Below are positions 53,895-63,479 of a stretch of DNA of 64,000 nucleotides, piece after piece. The DNA lies in assembly GCF_020075495.1 (NCBI RefSeq), contig NZ_JABYQT010000001.1, positions 310,001 through 374,000 of the forward strand. The letters run 5' to 3'. Each line of letters opens with the position of its first letter. Position 1 is the first letter of the stretch. The notes beneath the pieces were generated by a model that saw nothing but the letters and a program-made list of their open reading frames with translations, searched no databases and was not told where the DNA came from. The position numbers were made by a program, and so were the translations under genes. The stretch comes from Vreelandella aquamarina (GTDB taxonomy: Bacteria > Pseudomonadota > Gammaproteobacteria > Pseudomonadales > Halomonadaceae).

Positions 53895-55067
53895 ATGACA
53901 CAGCGCTCGACAAAAGCCGCTTCAAGGTGCTGGGCGGTGGTGACACTCGAGGAATTCACGACGCCTGACAGTACCCAGGCGAGCCAGTGGCAACGAACGT
54001 GGCGGACAGTGGCTTCCAGGCTGATGGGCGAGCGCGATACCGAGCAACAGGCCAAGCAAGAGCATGAGCTGCGCAAGCTGCCGGAAACAAGGCTTTCGCA
54101 TATCGTACCGAGTATCGATTGGTCGCCCGCCGCCGAGCTTCTTGCTCAGGCCCTCTCGCGGCAGGGACTGGAGAGTGAACCGGTCGTGTTTTTTATCACG
54201 CCACCCCATGGCGGCCATGGGGAAGTGGTCGGCCACTGGGCCAGACAGCAGGGCGTCGATGAAATACCCCCGCCTACCTACCAGGCACTGACCGATGGCA
54301 GTCTTGAATGGGTGAAGCACTGCGCACCGTTCAAGCGCTGGGCACTGCCTGAGCTTGAACGGCACATGCTGCGCCACTCTCAGGGGCTGCAGGGGGTGCG
54401 TGAGTTCCTGGAGCGCGCCATGAGCGGCCGCCTGGGCCATGGCGTGATTGGCTGCGACAGCTGGACCTACGCATACTTGCAACATGTGGTAGGTGTAGAG
54501 GGCGCGCCCGTGTTTACCCTGCAAGCGCTCGAGGGCGAGCAACTGGCGAGTTATTTCGCCGCTATTGCCTCAAGCCAGGAGGATGAGCTCGCCGTGTACA
54601 GCACGCGCACCGGTAAGCTCGTGCTGCCTCGGCGTGATGATCAGGTGCGCAAGGCGACGGCAAATGGAGAGCTGCAGCGTCTGGCGGCGCATTGCCGCGG
54701 GCACCTGGGCGTTGCCTGGCACTACTGGCGCGAACGGCTGCGCGAACCAGTCTCGGAACACGGTGCACAAGCGCATTCGCAAAAGCTGTGGCTGCTGGAT
54801 GCGCTGGCTGATGCCGAGCTTCCAGCAACAACTGGCGATGTGGCCATGCTGGTGCTGCACGCGCTCCTGCTTCACGGCGGGCTTGAGGATCAGGCGCTGG
54901 GCGATGTGCTGCCGTTTTCTCACCACGAGGCGTTGAACGCCCGGCTGGCGCTGACGCGCCAGGGCATCCTGTCGTGCCAGGGAAGCCGCTGGCAGGTGGC
55001 CCCGCTGAGCTATGCCAGCGTTCGTCAACTGCTGGAATCCCGTAATTATCTTGTCGACCCGCTGTAG
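53895..55067 (+). CDS. Hypothetical protein, partner of the MscS gene
   Basis: 390 residues, cytoplasmic by pattern. It contains FFITPPHGGHGEVVGHWARQQGVDEIPPPTY, a phosphate-loop-free strand-helix region, and a long helical C-terminal half. No Walker A or known catalytic motif. It is 8 bp upstream of the mechanosensitive channel gene and in the same orientation, so they form an operon; a regulatory or assembly role is possible but not shown. Confidence 0.7.
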   Translation: MTQRSTKAASRCWAVVTLEEFTTPDSTQASQWQRTWRTVASRLMGERDTEQQAKQEHELRKLPETRLSHIVPSIDWSPAAELLAQALSRQGLESEPVVFFITPPHGGHGEVVGHWARQQGVDEIPPPTYQALTDGSLEWVKHCAPFKRWALPELERHMLRHSQGLQGVREFLERAMSGRLGHGVIGCDSWTYAYLQHVVGVEGAPVFTLQALEGEQLASYFAAIASSQEDELAVYSTRTGKLVLPRRDDQVRKATANGELQRLAAHCRGHLGVAWHYWRERLREPVSEHGAQAHSQKLWLLDALADAELPATTGDVAMLVLHALLLHGGLEDQALGDVLPFSHHEALNARLALTRQGILSCQGSRWQVAPLSYASVRQLLESRNYLVDPL

Positions 55068-55075
55068 GAGCCTTG

Positions 55076-55930
55076 ATGGACGATCCAAAACGGTACGCCA
55101 GGCTGTTCAACGATATCGATGGCCCGACATTGATCACGCTGGCCGTGATACTGGTGTGCGTGGTTCTGCTGATCATCGTCAGCCAGCGGGGATTGAACTG
55201 GCTGGCCAACCGGTTGCACGGGCAGGTGCGTTTTCGGGTATTTGCCCTGGTACCCTTGACCCGGCTGCTCATCCTGATCACGGCACTGGCCATTGCCGTG
55301 CCGATCGTGATCGAACCTTCGCTGCGCAATATGGTGACGGTGCTGGGCGCGGTTGGCCTGGCGATCGGCTTTGCCCTGAAAGACTATGTCAGCAGCCTGA
55401 TTGCCGGTGTGGTATCGGCCATCGAGCTGCCTTACCGGCCGGGGGACTGGGTGGACATCGAAGGCACCTACGGTGAAGTCCGGCACGTGGGCATGCGTAC
55501 GGTGAAGATTCTGACGCCGGATGATGACCTGGTGACGGTGCCGCATCTCAAGCTGTGGGATACGGCTATCTATAATGCCAACAACGGCGAGACCAGCCTG
55601 CAGTGTGTGGCAAGCTTCTACCTTCATCCGGCGCACGAAGCTGGCTGGGTTCGCAAGGCGCTGCGTGATGTTGCCCTGACCAGTGCCTATCTCAAGTTTG
55701 ACCAGCCGATTACCGTGGTGGCTGAAGAGCAGCCTTGGGGCACGCACTACCGTATCCGTGCCTACCCCGTGGACCCTCGTCAGCAGTTTCTGTTCATCAC
55801 CGACCTGACCGTACGCGGCAAGCGGGTGTTGAGCCAGGCAGGCGTCAAGGCGGCGCTGCTGCCGCCTGATGCGGTAATGGATTCACCGGACAGCGCAGGC
55901 GGAAGACGCGGGCAGCCTCCAGGCCGCTAA
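55076..55930 (+). CDS. MscS-family mechanosensitive ion channel
   Basis: 284 residues from ATG 55076 after GGAG. Three helices; TM3 shows the glycine/alanine pore pattern VLGAVGLAIGFALKDYVSSLIAGV, followed by the conserved PYRPGDWVDIEGTYGEV of the MscS beta domain. It opens under membrane tension and releases osmolytes, relevant to a halophile exposed to dilution. Follows the hypothetical gene at 53895 closely. Confidence 0.94.
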   Translation: MDDPKRYARLFNDIDGPTLITLAVILVCVVLLIIVSQRGLNWLANRLHGQVRFRVFALVPLTRLLILITALAIAVPIVIEPSLRNMVTVLGAVGLAIGFALKDYVSSLIAGVVSAIELPYRPGDWVDIEGTYGEVRHVGMRTVKILTPDDDLVTVPHLKLWDTAIYNANNGETSLQCVASFYLHPAHEAGWVRKALRDVALTSAYLKFDQPITVVAEEQPWGTHYRIRAYPVDPRQQFLFITDLTVRGKRVLSQAGVKAALLPPDAVMDSPDSAGGRRGQPPGR

Positions 55931-55950
55931 CATCAAGCGGCCTGGAGGCT
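55914..55950. terminator. Perfect 15-bp stem hairpin between mscS and the YebC-type gene
   Basis: AGCCTCCAGGCCGCT and its exact complement, 7-nt loop; overlaps the mscS stop codon and lies between convergent genes. Likely bidirectional. Confidence 0.7.
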
Positions 55951-55958
55951 GAAGGTGG

Positions 55959-56690
55959 TTACTCGCTCGTGTCGGGAAGCTCGGCACTGTGGAAAACGTT
56001 CTGCACGTCGTCCAGCTCGTTGAGCATGCCCAGAAATTTCTCGAACATGACCAGGTCGTCGCCTTCGATGGGCGTGGTGTTCTGCGGCACAAACTGGATC
56101 TCGTCGACCTCGAAGTCGATCTCGCCGAAGGCATCGATCAACGCCTGCTTGGCCTTGGCGTATTCGGTGTGTGGCGCGAATACGGTGATCTGGCTCTCGT
56201 CCTGCTCGATGTCGGTAACGTCGACGTCGGCTTCCATCAGCGCTTCGAGCACGCTCTCTTCATCCTGGCCTGCAAAGACGAAGATCGCACAGTGGTCGAA
56301 CATGTGGCTGACGCTGCCGGGCGTGCCGATCTTGCTTTTGGTCTTGGTAAAGCAGCCGCGCACGTCGCCGAAGGTGCGGTTGGGGTTGTCGGTCAGGCAG
56401 TCGACGATCACCATGGCGTTGCCGGGGCCGAAGCCTTCGTAGCGGGCCGGGGAGAAGTCCTCGCCGCCAGCGCCGCTGGCCTTGTCCAGCGCCTTGTCGA
56501 TGACGTGTGATGGCACTTGATCCTTTTTCGCCCGCTCGATCAAGCCGCGCAGCGCCAGGTTGCCGTTGGGGTCGGTGCCGCCTGCCTTGGCGACGACGTA
56601 GATTTCACGCCCGTACTTGCTGTAAACCTTGGTTTTCGCTGCGGCCGTCTTGGCCATAGATTCCTTACGGTTTTGAAACGCCCTACCCAT
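55959..56690 (-). CDS. YebC/PmpR-family DNA-binding protein (YeeN type)
   Basis: 243 residues. Family features: [30 protein letters not shown] (YeeN-like start), [47 protein letters not shown] and an acidic ferredoxin-like end. YebC proteins bind DNA as regulators, and some act on the ribosome to rescue stalled translation. No operon partner. Confidence 0.94.
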   Translation of the reverse strand: MGRAFQNRKESMAKTAAAKTKVYSKYGREIYVVAKAGGTDPNGNLALRGLIERAKKDQVPSHVIDKALDKASGAGGEDFSPARYEGFGPGNAMVIVDCLTDNPNRTFGDVRGCFTKTKSKIGTPGSVSHMFDHCAIFVFAGQDEESVLEALMEADVDVTDIEQDESQITVFAPHTEYAKAKQALIDAFGEIDFEVDEIQFVPQNTTPIEGDDLVMFEKFLGMLNELDDVQNVFHSAELPDTSE

Positions 56691-56850
56691 ATCGAAGTCC
56701 TTTAATTAGCCATGCACCGCCTGTCGTGATGGCAGGCGTCATTTCATGAAAAGGGGAAAATTTTACCCAACAGCGTACCATGCTAACAGCGTTATTTAAG
56801 CGTGTTGACGTATACTGGCGTCTGTTCGTTGTTCAAGGAATTTACCTGAA

Positions 56851-57474
56851 ATGCCGTTTTCACTCTGGTTGTCGCTGGCCGCGATCTGCGCCATGGGGGC
56901 CATGTCACCAGGGCCGAGTCTGGCACTGGTACTGCGCCACACGCTGGGGGGCGGGCGCCTGCCGGGCATGACGGCCGCTCTTTTTCACGCCTTGGGCGTG
57001 GGGTTCTATGCCCTCTTGACCGTCTGGGGGCTGGGCGCCCTGGTTACTCGTTCGCCGGAGGTCTTTCAGGCGATTACCTGGTGCGGCGCGGCGTATCTGG
57101 CCTGGCTGGGTATCAAGGCGCTGCGCGCGGGCCGGGAAGGCGCCATCCGGGCGAACGCCGTGGCCACTACTCGCCGCCAGGCAGCCAGGGAAGGCGTACT
57201 GGTCGCGCTTGGCAACCCCAAGCTGATCATCTTTTTCGTCGCCTTGTTGAGCCAGTTCGTGACCCCGGACATGAGCGCCGTGGCCAAGGCCATCGTGGTG
57301 CTGACCGCCATGCTGATCGATGGTGGCTGGTACATGCTGGTGGCGGTAGGTCTGTCACATTCACGCGTGCTGCCCTGGCTGCAGCGCCACGCCCACTGGA
57401 TCAATCGGCTGACCGGCGTGCTGTTGATTGCCCTGGCCCTGCGCGTGGTGGCCGGGCCTGTCTCGTTTAGCTGA
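56851..57474 (+). CDS. LysE-family amino acid exporter
   Basis: 207 residues, six helices. Landmarks: GAMSPGPSLALVLRHTLGGGR at the N-terminus, FQAITWCGAAYLAWLGIKALR, LVALGNPKLIIFFVALLSQF. Such RhtB/LysE proteins export amino acids or related solutes. ATG 56851 follows AAGGAAT. Single gene. Confidence 0.93.
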   Translation: MPFSLWLSLAAICAMGAMSPGPSLALVLRHTLGGGRLPGMTAALFHALGVGFYALLTVWGLGALVTRSPEVFQAITWCGAAYLAWLGIKALRAGREGAIRANAVATTRRQAAREGVLVALGNPKLIIFFVALLSQFVTPDMSAVAKAIVVLTAMLIDGGWYMLVAVGLSHSRVLPWLQRHAHWINRLTGVLLIALALRVVAGPVSFS

Positions 57475-57550
57475 AGCAACGGCGCTGGCGCCCATTCGTT
57501 GGCCGTGGCAAGGTAGCGTCTGTATCGCCTAGAAGGTTCAAGGCTCGACC

Positions 57551-58036
57551 ATGACGATTTACGATCAAGACTGCTATACCCATCAAGGCCAGCCGTTCAA
57601 CCTGCGCGCCCTGCGTGGACAGGTGCTGCTGGTGGTCAATGTAGCCAGCCAGTGCGGATTTACGCCCCAGCTCAAGGAGCTTGAAACGCTCTACCAGCGC
57701 TACCGCGACCGCGGCTTTACCGTGCTGGGCTTTCCCTGCAACCAGTTTGGCCGACAGTCGCCGGAAAACGCCGAGACGTTCTGCGCCTTTGGCGAGCAGA
57801 CCTATGGTGTCAGTTTTCCGCTGATGGAGAAGGTCAACGTCAATGGAAATGGCGCGCATCCACTGTTCGTCCTGCTCAAGAAGCAGGCGCCGGGCGTGCT
57901 GGGCACTCAGGCAATCAAGTGGAACTTCACCAAGTTCCTGGTGGGCCGCGATGGCGAGGCAATAGCCCGTTTTGGCCCGCGCGACCACGGCTATCCGCTG
58001 CGCCTGGCGGTCGAGGCTGCGCTCGATCAGCCGTGA
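57551..58036 (+). CDS. Glutathione peroxidase-like thiol peroxidase
   Basis: 161 residues. Peroxidatic Cys in VNVASQCGFTPQL near residue 36, second motif GFPCNQFGRQ with another Cys, and KWNFTKFLVGRDGE with Trp, complete the glutathione peroxidase active site (Cys, Gln, Trp, Asn). Reduces hydroperoxides with thioredoxin or glutathione. Cysteine, not selenocysteine. Confidence 0.95.
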   Translation: MTIYDQDCYTHQGQPFNLRALRGQVLLVVNVASQCGFTPQLKELETLYQRYRDRGFTVLGFPCNQFGRQSPENAETFCAFGEQTYGVSFPLMEKVNVNGNGAHPLFVLLKKQAPGVLGTQAIKWNFTKFLVGRDGEAIARFGPRDHGYPLRLAVEAALDQP

Positions 58037-58483
58037 TCAGACTTCGCCGCGGGCTACCTTGACCCGCTGCATCAGTTCCACCCAGCGGTGGCGTACCATC
58101 ATGGTGGTCAGGCCCGAAAAAAGCGCCCAGCTCTTGCGCCGCCAGCCCTTCAAACGCAGATTGTGCCTGACCAGTTGCTGCATCAGCTTGTAATCGTCGA
58201 ACTTGCGCCACTCGCTGGCAATCGAGAGCTGGTGACGTGACATGACCGGAGCAAGCTCCAGGCGAAACATCCACTCCAGATCCATCAGCGACATCTGATG
58301 CTGTTCGATGACCCCGACCATGCGCGCATAGTCTTGCTCGCTGGGTTCGCGGTCCAGCCACAAGGGGGCCAGGGCAAGCCAAAGATCGCCGCGTTCGTCG
58401 ACTAGCTGCTGTGCGTTCATCATGGCCTCGTGGGCATCGTCGGAAGGGGGCACTATCGTGCCGTGAAAGGCAGCCAAGCTCAA
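58037..58483 (-). CDS. Hypothetical protein
   Basis: 148 residues, helical, no signal. The region LWLALAPLWLDREPSEQDYARMVGVIEQ and ELAPVMSRHQLSIASEWRKFDDYKL recalls a DUF-type helical family seen in many proteobacteria, but identity is uncertain. Convergent with the glutathione peroxidase gene with no gap; divergent from fabV. Confidence 0.68.
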   Translation of the reverse strand: MSLAAFHGTIVPPSDDAHEAMMNAQQLVDERGDLWLALAPLWLDREPSEQDYARMVGVIEQHQMSLMDLEWMFRLELAPVMSRHQLSIASEWRKFDDYKLMQQLVRHNLRLKGWRRKSWALFSGLTTMMVRHRWVELMQRVKVARGEV

Positions 58484-58578
58484 GAGCGGACAGCGCCCGC
58501 CTGGCAGGCTAAAATAGCCTCCATCGCTTGCGGCATTGGCATGCCGATAATGAAATCAATCCGATAACGAGGTCCGAT

Positions 58579-59775
58579 GTGATCATTAAACCTAAAGTGC
58601 GCGGCTTTATCTGTACGACGACTCATCCCAAGGGCTGTGAGCAGAACGTTCGCGAGCAGATCGAGGCGACCCGTGCGCGCGGTTTGGATAAAAGCGCCGG
58701 CCCCAAGAAGGTCCTGGTGATTGGTGCCTCGAGCGGCTATGGCCTGGCGGCACGTATCACGGCTGCCTTTGGCTATGGCGCCGATACTCTGGGCGTATTT
58801 TTCGAAAAACCCAGCAGCGAAAAGAAAACCGGCACGGCGGGCTGGTACAACAGCGCGGCTTTCGACAAGTTCGCCAAGCAGGAAGGCCTTTATAGCAAGT
58901 CCATCAATGGCGACGCCTTCTCTCACGAGGCGCGTGAAAAGGCCATCGAGCTGATCAAGCAGGACCTGGGCGAGGTCGATCTGGTGGTATATTCGCTGGC
59001 ATCCCCGGTGCGCAAGCTGCCCGATAGCGGTGAGGTCAAGCGCTCGAGCCTGAAGCCGATTGGTGAAACCTACCGCGCCACCGCCATCGATACCAATAAA
59101 GACACGATCATCGAGGCCGAGGTCGAGCCGGCGACTCAGCAGGAAATCGACGACACCATCACCGTGATGGGCGGCGAAGACTGGGAGCTCTGGATGGACG
59201 CGCTCGATCAGGCCGGCGTGCTGGCCAAGGGCGCCAGGAGCGTTGCGTTCAGCTATATCGGTACTGAAATTACCTGGCCGATCTATTGGCATGGCGCGCT
59301 TGGCAAGGCAAAAGAGGATCTTGACCGCGCCGCCACGGCCATTGATGACAAGTTGAAAGCCAGCGGTGGTGGTGCGAATGTCGCGGTGCTGAAGTCCGTG
59401 GTCACCCAGGCGAGCGCTGCCATTCCGGTCATGCCACTGTATATCGCCATGGTGTATCGCATCATGAAAGAGCAGGGCGTGCACGAGGGCACCATCGATC
59501 AGTTGAATCGTCTGTTCGGCGAGCGCCTCTACGGCTCTGACATGCGTACCGACGACAAAGGCCGGCTGCGCCTGGATGATTGGGAGCTACGTGACGATAT
59601 CCAGAAGGCTTGCCAGGATCTCTGGCCGGAAGTGACCACTGAAAACCTGTTCGAGATCACCGACTATTCAGGCTACAAGCACGAGTTTCTGAAACTGTTC
59701 GGTTTCGAGCGTGACGATGTCGACTACGATGCAGACGTAGACCCCAACGTCGAGTTTGACGTGATCAACCTGTAA
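58579..59775 (+). CDS. fabV: Trans-2-enoyl-CoA/ACP reductase FabV
   Basis: 398 residues from GTG 58579 ([20 protein letters not shown]), the usual FabV N-terminus, with GAGG upstream; an ATG at 58528 adds unsupported residues. Rossmann motif [25 protein letters not shown], and the active-site Tyr-x8-Lys in [21 protein letters not shown], are intact. NADH-dependent last step of fatty acid elongation; the enzyme is typically resistant to triclosan. Confidence 0.97.
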   Translation: MIIKPKVRGFICTTTHPKGCEQNVREQIEATRARGLDKSAGPKKVLVIGASSGYGLAARITAAFGYGADTLGVFFEKPSSEKKTGTAGWYNSAAFDKFAKQEGLYSKSINGDAFSHEAREKAIELIKQDLGEVDLVVYSLASPVRKLPDSGEVKRSSLKPIGETYRATAIDTNKDTIIEAEVEPATQQEIDDTITVMGGEDWELWMDALDQAGVLAKGARSVAFSYIGTEITWPIYWHGALGKAKEDLDRAATAIDDKLKASGGGANVAVLKSVVTQASAAIPVMPLYIAMVYRIMKEQGVHEGTIDQLNRLFGERLYGSDMRTDDKGRLRLDDWELRDDIQKACQDLWPEVTTENLFEITDYSGYKHEFLKLFGFERDDVDYDADVDPNVEFDVINL

Positions 59776-59802
59776 GCCACAACGGGGTTAACGGGGTGAC
59801 TG

Positions 59803-59830
59803 AATTGCCGGGCCATGATGCCCGGCAATT
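59803..59830 (+). terminator. Terminator of fabV
   Basis: AATTGCCGGGC / GCCCGGCAATT, 6-nt loop, followed by TGCGTTTT. Confidence 0.82.
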
Positions 59831-59930
59831 TGCGTTTTACCGATCAGCCAGGGCGGGCGCTATGCAGAAGTTGGTTGTTTTTCACCGGGTCGACTAATCT
59901 GTAGTAACCGCTTACTCAAGGAGAAGCACC

Positions 59931-60458
59931 ATGAAACGGACGACGTTGGCACTTGCCATTGCTGCACTCTACACGGGAATCTCGGCGGGCGCGTTTGCCC
60001 AGGATAGCGATAGCACCGTGAGAGATAGCGAGGTTATCGAGGAGCACGGCACCCCCGGTGACAAGCACCCGGCCGCCATGGGCGGAGGCAACCGACCCTC
60101 GGATAACGACGAAACGCGCGACCCCAACAACCTGATGTCTCAGGAAATACGCGACCTGGAGGGCGAGTCGGTCGTCAATCAGCAGGATGAAGAGATCGGC
60201 AGCATCAGCCGTATCGTGGAGCACAAGGAGTCGGGCGAGCTTTATGCCATCATCTCGATTGGCGGTCTGTGGGGGATTGGTGATGAAGAGGTTGCCCTGC
60301 CGCTGTCGGAAATCGAGCTGAACGATGATCAACTGGTGACCAACACTACCTATGGCAGTGATGAAATCGAGGCGTCTGCGGAAAAGTACGACGAAAATAA
60401 CTACAGCCAGCTCGATAACAATATGACGCTCGAACAAGCCCAGCGACACCCGGATTGA
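59931..60458 (+). CDS. Exported PRC-barrel protein, first of a paralogous set
   Basis: 175 residues. Signal peptide MKRTTLALAIAALYTGISAG with cleavage near AFA-QD; acidic mature region; PRC-barrel-like domain in the C-terminal half (LMSQEIRDLEGESVVNQQDEEIGSISRIV, AIISIGGLWGIGDEEVALPL). AAGGAG precedes the ATG. Strong likeness in signal and barrel to the gene at 61309 shows duplication. Acidic periplasmic proteins are common in halophiles; a role in envelope or stress is possible but unknown. Confidence 0.86.
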   Translation: MKRTTLALAIAALYTGISAGAFAQDSDSTVRDSEVIEEHGTPGDKHPAAMGGGNRPSDNDETRDPNNLMSQEIRDLEGESVVNQQDEEIGSISRIVEHKESGELYAIISIGGLWGIGDEEVALPLSEIELNDDQLVTNTTYGSDEIEASAEKYDENNYSQLDNNMTLEQAQRHPD

Positions 60459-60567
60459 ACACGGCCTCTTTTAACCAAAGGATTGATGTCTATCAAACCG
60501 TCAACCGCTGATTGATCGAAATAATCAAATGGAGGTTGACGATAAATCGCGATTTGCTGATGCCGCG

Positions 60568-60606
60568 GCGCCTTGTTTACTGATCCAGTAAGCAAGGCGC
60601 TTTTTT
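60568..60606 (+). terminator. Rho-independent terminator
   Basis: A 15-bp stem (one G-T pair) with a 3-nt loop, beginning GCGCCTTG and ending CAAGGCGC, followed by six T. Ends the first PRC-barrel gene. Confidence 0.9.
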
Positions 60607-60734
60607 ATGTCTGAACTCTCCCCTGAAGGCCGATAACTTTCATTCAATTATCAAGCTGAGATGATTTTTTTATTGCTGACTTGCGTACTGCTCAACTAGC
60701 TTTTTTAAAGCAGGTTGACTCCAGGAGAAGACTC

Positions 60735-61079
60735 ATGAATAAAACGCTATCAGTTATCCTCATTGGTGCAGCATTTACCGGTATGTCATTGAGCGCTCTG
60801 GCCGACGATACCAGCGGTGATGATCGTCAGGCCGCGCAGCAGGATGGCATGACCTCTGGTCAGTTGCGCAGCATGGACGATGCCGCGAATCAGGGGCAAG
60901 AGTCGGGCAATAACGACGATCAAGATCAACCGGGCAGCACCGCAGGCGACGCCACTGGTTCCCAGGGTCCTCAGCAGGGCCAGGATGAACGTGATCTCGA
61001 TATGGATGATCAGACAGGCATGAACCGGGAGCTTCAAGAAGAGCAGCGTGGTCGAGGTAACAGCAAGACTCAGGACTGA
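60735..61079 (+). CDS. Exported acidic, disordered protein
   Basis: 114 residues from ATG 60735 after AGGAGAAG. Signal peptide with cleavage near ALA-DD. The mature chain is almost entirely Asp/Gln/Gly/Ser-rich (DDQDQPGSTAGDATGSQGPQ) with no fold expected and no PRC barrel. Its signal peptide resembles those of the two neighbours (xGAAFTGMSxxALA), so it belongs to the set, but it is different in the mature part. Confidence 0.72.
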   Translation: MNKTLSVILIGAAFTGMSLSALADDTSGDDRQAAQQDGMTSGQLRSMDDAANQGQESGNNDDQDQPGSTAGDATGSQGPQQGQDERDLDMDDQTGMNRELQEEQRGRGNSKTQD

Positions 61080-61308
61080 CTGACGCACCCATCGAGCAAC
61101 TCATGGTCATGATGGTAAATACACTGCCTGGTTTTTTTTAAAGGAATCAGGCTTCTTGCGCTTAAAAGCTCTCTTGAAAAAACTATCTTAAAAAGCTATC
61201 GGTTATTATTGTTGTTGTTAACTTTTGTAAGTTTTGGCGACTAATTTTGCGTTATTGTACGTTCTTCTACTAGCCTCTTAAGTGTAAGCCAACCCAAGGA
61301 GAGACCTA

Positions 61309-62142
61309 ATGAAACGGACAACACTTGCTATTGCTATTGGTGCACTTTTTACAGGTATGTCAGGCGGCATCATGGCGCAGGACAACAATCGAAATGACAC
61401 CGATAACGCTGATCAGATGACGCAGCAAAATGCACCGGCTACTACGCAACAGGCGGATCGCTCGGGTAACGCGACTGCCAACCAGACACGTGCCAACGAC
61501 GAGACGATGGATGTCCAGGTGGACCAGGAGCCTGCCGAGGTTCAGGTCGAGCAGGAATCACCGGATATTACCGTCGAGCAGGATCAGCCTGAGGTAACCA
61601 TCGAGCAGCCCGAGCCTGAGGTGACCATCGAGCAGCCGGAGCCGAATGTAACGGTAGAGCGCGCCGAGCCCAATGTTACCGTCGAGCAGAGCGGTGAGCC
61701 GGATGTGAATGTCGAGCAGGCTGACGATGCCCATGTGGACGTCAATCAGAATGACGACGAGCGTGAGCGCAACGATGACGCCGCTAATGCACGTAATGAC
61801 CAGAACGACCGCAACAATACGCTGATGACGCAGCAGGTAAGCGACCTGGAAGGCATGACCGTCGTGAATCAGGATGATGAGGAGATCGGCGATATCCAGC
61901 GTATCTCCAAGCACAACGATTCCGGCGAGCTGTATGCGATCATCTCGGTAGGCGGTATCTGGGGCTTTGGCGCTACCGATATCGCGCTGCCACTTGATGA
62001 AATGCAGTTTGAGAACGATCGTCTGGTGATGGATACCACCTACGGCAGCGATCAGATCGAAGAGTCTTCAGAAGACTACAACGAAGATAACTACACCGAA
62101 GTGGATGGCGACATGACGCTGTCTGAAGCGCATCAGCAGTAA
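61309..62142 (+). CDS. Exported PRC-barrel protein with acidic VEQ/PEP repeats
   Basis: 277 residues. Signal peptide MKRTTLAIAIGALFTGMSGG (cleavage near MAQ-DN), then about residues 65-150 a run of about ten short imperfect repeats of the type V-x-V/I-E-Q-x-E/Q-P-(E/D) (for example VTIEQPEPE, VTVERAEPN), an acidic Asn/Asp linker, and a PRC barrel (LMTQQVSDLEGMTVVNQDDEEIGDIQRIS, AIISVGGIWGFG) nearly identical in layout to that at 59931. The repeats alternate valines with acids, suggesting an extended beta or fibrous spacer holding the barrel away from the membrane. AAGGAGAG before the ATG; strong terminator after. Confidence 0.85.
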   Translation: MKRTTLAIAIGALFTGMSGGIMAQDNNRNDTDNADQMTQQNAPATTQQADRSGNATANQTRANDETMDVQVDQEPAEVQVEQESPDITVEQDQPEVTIEQPEPEVTIEQPEPNVTVERAEPNVTVEQSGEPDVNVEQADDAHVDVNQNDDERERNDDAANARNDQNDRNNTLMTQQVSDLEGMTVVNQDDEEIGDIQRISKHNDSGELYAIISVGGIWGFGATDIALPLDEMQFENDRLVMDTTYGSDQIEESSEDYNEDNYTEVDGDMTLSEAHQQ

Positions 62143-62189
62143 GCGTTTCCGGTGTACCGCCTGGCGTGACCATTGACGCGCCAGCAACC

Positions 62190-62222
62190 GAGGCAAGACG
62201 TTTTCGTCTTGCCTCTTTTTTT
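62190..62222 (+). terminator. Rho-independent terminator
   Basis: GAGGCAAGACG, TTTT loop, CGTCTTGCCTC, then seven T or more. Very strong intrinsic terminator for the PRC-barrel gene. Confidence 0.94.
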
Positions 62223-62356
62223 GGCTGCTATTAGGTTTGCCTCGACCACGGGCCTGAGCATCGTTGCGACGCGTTTTTGCAGGTATGGCTAACAGGCGCT
62301 GCCTCTCGGTGTGCAATTGGGTAAGATGGGGCCTCACTTATCGACGGCGTTTTGGC

Positions 62357-63346
62357 ATGCAGCATCGCACCCAGGCCTCTTCTTGCACGCTTGCGCGTCA
62401 GCGTATTGGCGTATTACTGCTGCCCGGCTTCTCCATGCTTTCACATGCCTGCGCGGTAGAGCCGCTATTCATGGCCAATCAGTTGAGCGGTCAATTGCTC
62501 TACCAGATATTTACGCTAAACAGCGACGAGCAACCCGTGCGCAGCAGCGCGCAGGTGACCTGCAATACCGATTATACCCTCGAGACCTCACCGCCGGAGC
62601 TGGATATGGTGCTGGTGTGCGCACCCTCGCCACTGCCTTATGCACTGCCTGCAAGACTCCTTGAGTGGCTACGCCAGCAGTCAAGCCGTACCGTATTGGG
62701 CGGGCTCGCTGGTGGTGCGGAAGTGTTGGCGCGCGCCGGCCTGCTGGATGGCTACCGGGCCACACTGCCCTGGGAGCGCTTTGCCACCTTTGCCCAGGCC
62801 TACCCCCAGGTCACGCTGTCGCAACAGCTTTTCGAGATCGACCGTAACCGCATGACCTGCGCCAGCGGTACGGCGGCCATGGACATGATGCTGACCCTGG
62901 TACGCCAGCAGCAGGGTGGGCAGCTGGTGGAACAGGTATCCGAGCACTTCATGTGCGAGCGTATCCGCTTGGCCGACGAGCGCCAGCATGTGCCGCTGCG
63001 TCACCGCCTTGGCCATGCCCCGCAGAGTTTGGTGGATGCGGTCACGCTGATGGAAGCCAACATTGAAGAACCGCTTTCCACGCTGGAGCTTTCCGAGCAC
63101 CTGGGGATTTCCCGCCGTCAGCTCGAGCGTCTGTTCAAGAAGTACCTGCAGGCAGTACCCAGCCGCTACTACCTGAATCTGCGCCTGCAGGATGCGCGTA
63201 AACAGCTGCGCGAGAGCGACCGGGCGGTCGGAGACATCGCCCTGGCGACAGGTTTCTCTTCGGGCGCGCATTTTTCGACCGCGTACCGCAACCATTTTGG
63301 CCTGACCCCGCGAGAAGAGCGTCTGGATCAAGCAGGCCAGGCGTAA
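62357..63346 (+). CDS. GlxA/ArgR-type transcriptional regulator (AraC C-terminus, DJ-1/PfpI-like N-terminus)
   Basis: 329 residues from ATG 62357; an upstream ATG at 62264 would add a poorly conserved leader. N-terminal domain RIGVLLLPGFSMLSHACAVEPL with VLGGLAGGAEVLARAG resembles the glutamine amidotransferase-like fold (class I), often lacking activity in regulators. C-terminal AraC pair: STLELSEHLGISRRQLERLFKKYL and VGDIALATGFSSGAHFSTAYRNHFG. Length and context resemble pseudomonad ArgR, controller of arginine catabolism, which suits the aminotransferase 150 bp downstream. Not the E. coli-type ArgR fold. Confidence 0.9.
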   Translation: MQHRTQASSCTLARQRIGVLLLPGFSMLSHACAVEPLFMANQLSGQLLYQIFTLNSDEQPVRSSAQVTCNTDYTLETSPPELDMVLVCAPSPLPYALPARLLEWLRQQSSRTVLGGLAGGAEVLARAGLLDGYRATLPWERFATFAQAYPQVTLSQQLFEIDRNRMTCASGTAAMDMMLTLVRQQQGGQLVEQVSEHFMCERIRLADERQHVPLRHRLGHAPQSLVDAVTLMEANIEEPLSTLELSEHLGISRRQLERLFKKYLQAVPSRYYLNLRLQDARKQLRESDRAVGDIALATGFSSGAHFSTAYRNHFGLTPREERLDQAGQA

Positions 63347-63479
63347 ACGCTGCACCTTGGCAAGTATGGCGCGGCCGAGCATTCATGAATCATCGTGAAA
63401 TACGTGCCGCTTTTCATAACTTGCCGTCCCATTGCTGAAAGCAGGCGGGGACGTTTGCCCCGTATACTGCTTCTATTGA

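Noticed and set aside
61540-61740. Possible CRISPR-like or DNA-level tandem repeat
   Set aside because: The repetition is at protein level (VEQ/PEP units in the exported PRC-barrel protein) with drifting codons and no spacers.
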